64,000 bases of DNA, from contig NC_134433.1 in the NCBI RefSeq assembly GCF_030867145.1, forward strand, positions 9,933,216 through 9,997,215. Reading direction: 5' to 3'. Origin of the DNA: Opisthocomus hoazin. Lineage: Eukaryota; Chordata; Aves; Opisthocomiformes; Opisthocomidae. The notes under the pieces are model-generated. The model did no database searches and was not told the origin of the DNA. It saw nothing but the letters and a program-made list of their open reading frames with translations. Below are positions 54,447 through 64,000 of this stretch, piece after piece. The translations under genes and the position numbers were made by a program. Every line of letters starts with the position of its first letter. Position 1 is the first letter of the stretch.

Positions 54447-57367
54447 CTGAGCGGAGGGTGCCATGGCACGAGCATTGCTGCAGTTCTCAGTGCCACAGTG
54501 CTTGTGCGTGTGTTAGGGGTAAGGGGAGGGCAGGAGGCATCGCACGCTGCCCTCCCGTCCCGCCTCGGTGGCTTGAGGTGGTCCCAGGGACAACCTTCCC
54601 CCGGAGCCCGGCTGTGTGCCCCGAGGGGTATGGGCAACCCCGCTCCGTGGCAGGGCCGATGCTCTACAGCGCAGCGGGGCAGCTGCTGCAGCAGAATTCA
54701 TTTGGGCTTGGGAAGTGCTTTGAAAGCCTGAGATGAGAGGCCGGGGCTGAGTACGAAATGCCGCGGCTCTGCAGATGGGGGGAAGGCGGTTCCCCTCCAA
54801 AGCACCGGTGGTCTGGTGGGCTCGTTGCTGGCTGCCCTGTGAGCCCTGGCCCCTCCGTCGCCTCCTGCCCCAGATGAGGCCACGTCCCGGCCCTGGGGTG
54901 TTTTGGAGAGGGCTGGTGCACCCTCGAGCTCGCTCAGGTGTGGGGTGCAGGGTCCTTCCTCGGGGCTGGTGGGATCCCCCAGCTTTGGTCCATGGGAGGG
55001 TGCAGGGGTGCTGCGGCCCCGAGCCCGCACCACGGTGGACTGGGGAGTGTGGGGGGCGAAGGGATGCACTTGGCCTGCTCCTGGGACATTTCTCTCGCTG
55101 TGTCAAACAGCCAGGCTCGGGGCAGCGGGGTGGAACAGGGGTCAGGGTGCTGAGGTGCCAGGGTGTCAGGGTGCTGGGGCGCAGCAAGGGGTCAGGCAGG
55201 GAGGACACGAGGACACTGCTGTCCTGCAGCCTGTGGGACACCAAAGCCAGAGGTTTCCTCAGCTTGGTTTTCACTCACGCAAAGGCAAGAGCCAGAAAAC
55301 TGCTCCCCTGGGCCGGCAGCACCTTCCTGGGGGCAACTTGAGCAGCAGCCGCCCAGGCAGAGGGGCTGGAGGGCGAGCACCCGGGCTGGAGGGTGAGCAC
55401 CCAGCCAGGCAGCCCTGGGGCTGTGCAGGAGCCGGGGCAGCATCCTGGGGACGGCACCCAGTCCAGCTCCATGCTCCGGCCCCGAGGAATGCCACCCTGT
55501 GTCCCTGCTCTGCCCGGCTTTGCCACCCGCCAGCTGAAGACGCGAAGGACCCCGGGCACTGGGCCACTGCCTGCTGTTGATGCAGGGTGCTGCAGGCGTG
55601 CCCGCATACCAACAGTGCTGCCCACCCCTGCCCGTGGCGTGGGGACAGCCTGGGGCACCTGTACCGTGCACCCCCCCTGCCACACATCCCCCTCGCTGCG
55701 CATCGCCCTGGCTCCAAGCAGGCGAACGCGGAGGGAAGGGGCACACGACCGTCGCTCTCCCGCAGCAAGCGAGGGGTGAGGATTTCTGGATCCGTTTTTG
55801 GAGCGCTCGGCAGCGAACCCAAGTGAACCTCCAAGTCAGAGGGGATTTACTGCCTTCCTTTGCGGGGTCGCAAGGCGTCTGACAAGACTTAATGGGAAAG
55901 GCAAGAGAATGTGAAGGGAAGGACTCTTCTTCCAGGCCGCAGGAATTAACAAAGTGGCACATTTGAATACGCCAGAGTATTTTTAATGCCGCAGGCGGAA
56001 TCAGGGTTATTAGGTTTTTCTGGGACATCTGCATCCTTTGGGTCTTTGTGATTTCCTGACCCAGCAGCCGTCCGGGCTCTTGCTGCGGGGCGTCGCTAGG
56101 CTCCAGGCAGCGATGGGAGAAGGGCATTTGGCGATGGGCAGCCAGATGACACCTCCAGCTGCCTGGGCTGCCCACCAGAAGCCGTTCGCCACCCAACCTT
56201 CATCCCACCACCGCCTGGTCTGTAAAACAGACCGATGACGTGGTGCGAGGGGTGCTGATGTACCCACCGGAGCCCGTAACGGGGGCTGGATACACTGCAG
56301 TTAAATATCACAGCCATTCTGAAGAATTTACAGCATTATGAAGATGATGTTCTGACCTGTGACGGGGAAGGAAATCATCTGCGTTGTGAAATGTATTCAT
56401 TGCTGTGGTGCTTTGACAGGAATAAATCAGTATTTGTTCGGTCTGGGGCAAATACGTGGTCACCGTAAATCGGGAGAGCTGTGGTGATTTGGCCTAGCTG
56501 AGAACCTGCTGCATTTATGTAAATTGCTAGAAAAGTGTCATGAGGTTTGTATGGAGAGGCAATATTTTTTTATTAGGCCAGCTGATATATTTGGAGATGC
56601 CAGATGAGCTTCCAGGTGTACAAGTGCTTCTTCAGGTCCAGGCTTGTGTTCAGTATCGTCCGTGAGAACGCAGGAGTTGTATCCGAGGGCTAATAATGTA
56701 TTTTCCAAGTTAGAGGAACCACACATCCAACCCAAAGTAGGCGCATGACTTCGAGGGTGTCTGGGAAAGGCAGACAGCTCCACTCTGGTCCCTACCCAGA
56801 GATCTGATAGTCCTGCTTGGCTTGGGTGATGCCCCGTGGCATTTCCCCAGACTGTTGATAAAAAATGGTAGCGATCGCTGAAAAAACAGCCTGGGACGCA
56901 CGACCTACTTTAATATTCTCTTGCATTCTGCGCTTTTTTACTCAAATTCTCTCCCTAAAGCTGGCGTCATCCAGAAGACAGCGCCGAAACCTGCTGCTGA
57001 GCTCTCCAGAGACGACGGCGAGCCTCCTCGGAAGAACGACCGCGCCGTTGTCAGAAAAGAGGAATAAACTGCCCTTGTCTCCGGGCGTGCTCCTCGGGGC
57101 GGCCGCGGCGGTGGTAAACAAAGGCCGGGCACAAAGGCTGTTCTCACGCCAGAGCCACGTGCGCCGCGGGGCGTGAGGCCGGGGTGCGAGCAAGGGGACA
57201 GCGGTTTGTTCTATGGGAGGAATAGAGAGGACCTGGGTGTATTTCTAGTTTTATTTCTCAGAAGGCGCGATTTCTTCTGCTCTTGGAAGCTGAAACAAAG
57301 AAGTATTTTGTGTAAATCCATTCACTACAAGTCTCTGTTATTTGTCGAGCAGTGCTAAAACCGCAAT

Positions 57368-57633
57368 GAAGACAGGACAAGGGGCAATGGGCACAAACTG
57401 AAGCAGTGGAAGCTCCGTCTGAACATGAGGAAGAACTTCTTCCCTCTGAGGGTGACGGAGCCCTGGCCCAGGCTGCCCAGGGAGGCTGTGGAGTCTCCTT
57501 CTCTGGAGATGTTCCAGACCCGCCTGGATGCGGTGCTGTGCAGCCTGCTGTGGGTGACCCTGCTTGGGCAGGGGGTTGGACTGGGTGACCCACAGAGGTC
57601 CCTGTCAACCCCTACCATTCTGTGATTCTGTGA
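57368..57633 (+). mobile_element. CR1 LINE, 3' fragment
   Basis: Starts at GACAGGACAAGGGGCAATGG, includes ACATGAGGAAGAACTTCTTC and GACTGGGTGACCCACAGAGG, ends CATTCTGTGATTCTGTGA. Same subfamily and orientation as the copies at 46.6 and 54.3 kb. Confidence 0.95.
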
Positions 57634-58420
57634 CAGAGATCTCTCCCCAAAATGGGGTTGCTCGTCATCACAAAGCACCGTCAGCATTCCCAAACCAACA
57701 TGTCCCCACCCAGGCGGGTGAGACCACGGCCCATGGGCTCTCTCAGGCTGTGGCCACGGCCTCGCCCTGTGGAAACCCGCACGTCCCGGTGCCACCAAGG
57801 GTTCCGTTCAGAAGACAACACGCAGGGTGCGGGGCTCGGCCAGCGGGATGGCTGCGTCCTCCCAGATCGTCCCCACACCTCCCAAAGCGCCCATGCCGGG
57901 ACGGTGGCACCAGGAAGGGCTGGGGACGTGGGGCGCGAGCCCTGGGGCCAGCCGGCATGCGAGGGGGAAGACGGCGTTGGCCCAGCTCCATTCCTCAGAC
58001 CCCTGTCCTTCCCCCCAGTGCTGCCGCGTCCTCCCAGCACCGCCTTATCCATGGGGTTTTGGGGAAAACGGGATCTCTTAGGGCTCCTAACGGAGCTCCT
58101 CATGCGTGGCAGCTCTGCGGGGCCCGAGCGGACGTGCGCTTTAATTCCGTGAGTTATTGACCAGCGAGTGCCCCACGCTCCCAAGCTGCCCGCTGGGCCG
58201 TCGCCCAGCGTCGCTCCCCAGCAGGGTGCTCTGCTCCAGGGCTGGTGAGACCACCCTGATCCCCGGCCCAAGGAAGGGGAAGGGGTGAAACGGGGGCTCG
58301 GTCGCTCGCCCCACACTGCGTCGCCGCAGCTTGGCCCAGCACGGCGTGACGGAGCCCTGGCGTGGCGGCAGCTCCGGCTGCGGGGCCTGGCTGGTGCGGG
58401 GATGGAGGGGGACGGCGTTA

Positions 58421-60310
<1,890 letters not shown>

Positions 60311-61770
60311 CTCCCCCTGTACCAGGCCCCCATGCATGCCTTGCCGTGTCTCTGTCCCTGCCGCTGCTCCCCGCCCTGCCCCCAGCATGGGGGGCACAGG
60401 AGCCAGCTCTGGGATGCGGTGCTCCCGGGGAGGTCATGCTGGCTTGGGGGGGGGGGGCTGCCAAGCCCTGTGGGGTGAGGCTGTGGGGAACCCTGCAAGG
60501 GGGGGTTGCATGCACACCTCTCTCTTCTGCCAAAATATCCCCCCCATCTCTCCCATGCATCCCTTCCCGCGTGTGGTCGGCGAGGCTGGTGTGTGCTCAT
60601 GACCCCAGAGATCAGGAGCCCTTTCGCTGCCAAAGCTCTTATTTTTACTGCACTTGGTTGGAGATTTATGAATTGAGTCATGTTGTATTCATTTCACGCT
60701 CTTAAAATAAAGACTCTGCATATAGCAGGCTGATCTGATTTGTGACACTGAACGCTCCCCTTCAATACTGACATTTTGACAATATAAGAAGGGAAAAAAA
60801 AACATATCTCTGATTTGATCTTGCAAACAAAGCAATCGTGGGAGGCAGGATCAAGTCATTCCAGAAGATTCTGCATTTGTCATATTGCAGAGAGGCTAGA
60901 CTGGGTGGAGGGAGGGAGGGGGTGCTTTAAAGGGGAAAACTGTTCTTTATGTTTGTCTTCTTAGTCAGGTCTGAACCTTTGCGAGGAGCTGGGGTGTCCT
61001 CCCTGGCTGATGAAAAGTGAATGCTGATCTAGGAATGTCGCAGTCTGCCGTGGGTGCAGCTCTGTTTGCCCATATTGCACCATTTTGTCAATAACCTTGC
61101 ATTTATCAAACAGACAAAACTGTCACAGCCCGAGAACGGAGAGGGAGGAGATGTCTTATCAAGAAATGAAATACAGATAATCAGAACAAGATATTATCAT
61201 ATTAAACCAACCGGGCTATTCCTCTGCCGCACTATGGCTTTTATACCATTTTCTGATAACGGCGTCTATTCATTTGAAAGCAAAGCCTGCTGCGTGAGCA
61301 GATCCTACAGCTCATTTCCTACGGATAATACAGCCGCTGTGACAAAGGCAACAGGGATATGCCTGGGATGCACAGCCGTGCTGCAGTATTCCCACCGGGC
61401 GAATTTCCCTAGCCTGCTTACCCGGGGTTGGTATTTAAACCAAAGGTGTCAGGGATTATATATACTTTTTTTTTCCTATTAGTCCTTACTGGCCCTGGTG
61501 AAACAGTAACCCGGGCTAATGCCGCTTATCAGTTGCCGTGTAGTTTGGCTGTAAAAAAATGATTCACAGTGGGAGTGCTGACGCCTCCCGCGAGAGCAAA
61601 CAAAAGGCAGAGCTTTGTTCTTCATTTCTGCACGACGCTGCCCAGACTCCGGCGCGGTCGGTCTGGCGGTGATGGGCATGTCACACTCGGTTATCCCCGT
61701 CACCGTCCTGCGTGCCGCCCATCCCCCCGCTCCGGTTGTGCGGGAGGCTGATGACCTCGCGCTCATTTCC

Positions 61771-61792
61771 GTAGCAACGCCTAGTGATGTCA
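61771..61792 (+). promoter_or_regulatory. RFX-type half-site next to a CRE-like site
   Basis: GTAGCAACG at 61771 and TGATGTCA at 61785-61792 lie in one 22-base stretch. The pair resembles X-box plus X2-type regulatory elements, with a spacing that differs from the MHC class II module. It is a candidate only. Confidence 0.3.
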
Positions 61793-62484
61793 TATGCGAT
61801 GGTCCAAGCTGCAATGCACCCAGGTGGTAGCAGAGAGCATGCAGGCTGCGTCTAGCTAAGGTGATGCAGAAGCGTTCCCGTGGTCGTCGCCGTTTTGTCT
61901 CCTGCAAAGCTCTAAAGCAAGCTGGCCGCCTTAGCACCATGCTGAGAAACGCTGGATGGTTTTCCTTAAAAGCCTGATGTAGTAATGATGCACGTAAAAG
62001 AGGGTCATTGTCCTTGACCTCAGTGTTGCATTTTTGGTGGTCGCCTCACAGGTGGTGCCACGGCAGCTGGGTGTGTTGTTCAGCACGCCTCAGCCCTGTC
62101 TGCTCGGCAGCCTGTGCTGAATGGCCATTTTAATGGTTTATCAGGGAAATGGTGTACTGGGGCTCTTGCTGTCTGCTGATTCACTCAGTGCTGCTCGCCA
62201 CAGTGATGTACAGGATCACCATATATTTTTCTAAATAATACTATATATATAACAAGTTCTAGCTCTTTCCTTGCTGCAAGTGCCAGCCGCCACTGTCCCT
62301 GATTGGTACGTGCAGTTGCATTGCTGCTGCAGGAGCAGGACTGCACCTTTAGCCCCTAAATGGGACAGGTTTACTGGCGTGTCTCGGTAAAACACAGCGG
62401 ATGGTTCCTTCGGCTGCTGGAGGGAGGAGAAGGTGATGCCACACCTGGGAAGGGTGACAGGGCTGGGCCCATTGGTCCAGGGTA

Positions 62485-62565
62485 TGGCTGCATGACCTTG
62501 GTCATGTCCCTTGTCACCTCAGCCCTGGCTGGGACTACAGTCAGCTCTGTAACGTGTTGGAGAGC
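62485..62565 (-). mobile_element. MIR SINE relic
   Basis: GCATGACCTTGGTCATGTCC, CTTGTCACCTCAGCC and CAGCTCTGTAA follow the reverse MIR order (GTGACCTTGGGCAAGTC, CCTCAG, CATCTGTAA). Confidence 0.45.
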
Positions 62566-64000
62566 AGGAAAGCTCCCCACTGGTCCCGGGGGTCGTGGCC
62601 ATGCCTGTTGGCCATTGGGCAGATCTTGGGCTTGCCCTCCCAAGCAGCATCAGTAGTTTCCTTCCTAGCTTGCTGCCCTCGCTGGGGTTCTGCTGCCCGC
62701 AGTGCCCGCGCATGAAGCGAGCTGCCGCCTTTTGTCTGGTTCAGCGCCACGAAGAGGTCAGTGTCTGCGCCAGGGCTATGGATCGATGTCCATTACCCCG
62801 GGAGCGGTGATGCTGCTGGAGGCTCTTTGGAGGTGGAGCCCTGCCAAGCCCTCGGCGGGTGCCGCCTGAGGAGCAGCATGGGTGCTGCCCCGAAGACCTT
62901 TAGGGTGGGGGGATACAAGGTGAACAAGCGAGATGATTGCAGTAATGTTCATAGGAAATAGGTTGCCTAGAAAGGATGGGGGAGGATTATTATATAGCAC
63001 CTACATACCATGTAGGTATGGGACCATATGGCAGAGTCCTTGAACCTGAGTGAAGGTCCCGTGTTGGGGGAATACCTGGCTACTTGACCTTGGGGACCTA
63101 GTGGGGCTGTGGTTCATCTGGGGACCATCAGCTGTGATGGTGGTGGGTGTGGAGGAGCAAACGTTGGAGATGCTGAAAAGTAGACACTGCTGCTGCCCAA
63201 CCTTGAGACACAACTGACTCTTGGTGCAGTAAGTGGCTGCTGTGGGTGGAGGAGGAGGGTGAGCGTGGGGAGCCACAGGCCTGCCCTGGCACAGGGTAGG
63301 TTGGCTCCTGCCATGTTGCTCGCCAGCCTGGCAGGTTATCATCCTCCACGTCCTCTGACCAGGCTAGTGCAGACAGCGGGGCCTCACGCAGATAACGGGC
63401 TCACCCTTGGAATGGGAGTAACACAAATCCCTCCTATCTGGAGAGTCCCAGGGGAGTGGAGCAGGGATGATTAGCGGCTTTCTGCTTCGTGGCGTAGAGG
63501 AGACAAAAGGGTGAGGTGGAAAGGCTTCTGCTGGAGGAGTGCTGGGCAGGCCATCTGTGATGATAGGAAGGGAGCAAGGAGTGTGAGCTGCTGTAGTAGC
63601 ACTTCCCAGGGGGGCTGGGGAAGCGTTCGGAGAAACCGTTCCCAGTGCCATGGTGGAGAGGTATGTTGGCATCTAATGACTGCATCGATGCTCTTTCTGC
63701 CGCCCCTTGTGCGGGCACCCTGAGTGCTGCTCAGCCTCGTGGTGCCTCCTGGACCACTGCAGCGTGGGGCTGTGTGGCTGTCGTCGTGCTTCCCAGCCTG
63801 CCCTTACACGCAGAGGAGCAGTCCTCTCGCCCTTTGTCAGACCCGAGTGGCAGTGGGGGGGTCTGAGAGGGCGTGACTCACGAGCAGGGAGCAGAGCTTC
63901 CTTCCCGAGGTCCATGGGGTTAGGGCAGGATGGCTGCTGTCATGAGCTGCTGTCCTGCTACGCTTCCGACCCCGTAACGGTTCACGGCGTGGGGTGTCTG

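Noticed and set aside
61054-61482. 142-residue frame in YWHAG intron 1
   Set aside because: No resemblance to 14-3-3 exon 2 or another family; more likely non-coding, possibly regulatory DNA.

Overview
The window looks like a gene-dense, GC-rich piece of a bird genome, probably a microchromosome. The evidence is several 3'-truncated CR1 retrotransposons ending in the avian 8-base tail (ATTCTATG/ATTCTGTG repeats), short introns, CpG islands and many GC-rich minisatellites. All genes are spliced, so most long open frames in the window are chance frames in GC-rich or repetitive DNA. Three protein genes can be supported from sequence. They form the conserved vertebrate block DTX2 - SSC4D - YWHAG (human 7q11.23, from memory of the human map).

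Left part (1 to about 25.9 kb, minus strand): the 5' half of DTX2, a Deltex E3 ubiquitin ligase of the Notch pathway. A CpG island at 25.2-25.95 kb is the likely promoter. Coding exons lie at 21140-21446 (start codon, WWE domain 1), 15935-16520 (WWE domain 2 and linker) and 6325-6383. The splice phases join exactly. The RING and DTC (Deltex C-terminal) exons are not in the first 6.3 kb and should lie beyond the left edge.

Middle part (26-36.4 kb): intergenic DNA with three CR1 pieces, a 25-base tandem repeat and a long pyrimidine tract. I found no gene here. Human ZP3 lies at the equivalent position and is not visible.

36.4-48.9 kb (plus strand): a complete SSC4D gene, a secreted or soluble scavenger-receptor protein with four group-B SRCR domains. 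Ten coding exons, all joined at phase-1 introns, give a 570-residue protein: signal peptide, short linker, SRCR1, Ser/Thr linker, SRCR2, two linkers, SRCR3, linker, SRCR4, stop. A polyadenylation signal lies at 48836.

48.9-59.1 kb: intergenic DNA with two more CR1 3' ends and a large minisatellite at 58.42-59.08 kb. 59.1-64 kb (plus strand): CpG-island promoter, 5' UTR and first coding exon (29 residues) of YWHAG, 14-3-3 gamma, then the start of its large first intron. A 41-base inverted repeat sits about 230 bases upstream of the YWHAG start codon. The three genes share a location but no pathway that the sequence shows. The most notable unexplained structures are the YWHAG promoter hairpin, the higher-order minisatellites in SSC4D intron 7 and upstream of YWHAG, and a cluster of homeodomain-type sites in SSC4D intron 1.
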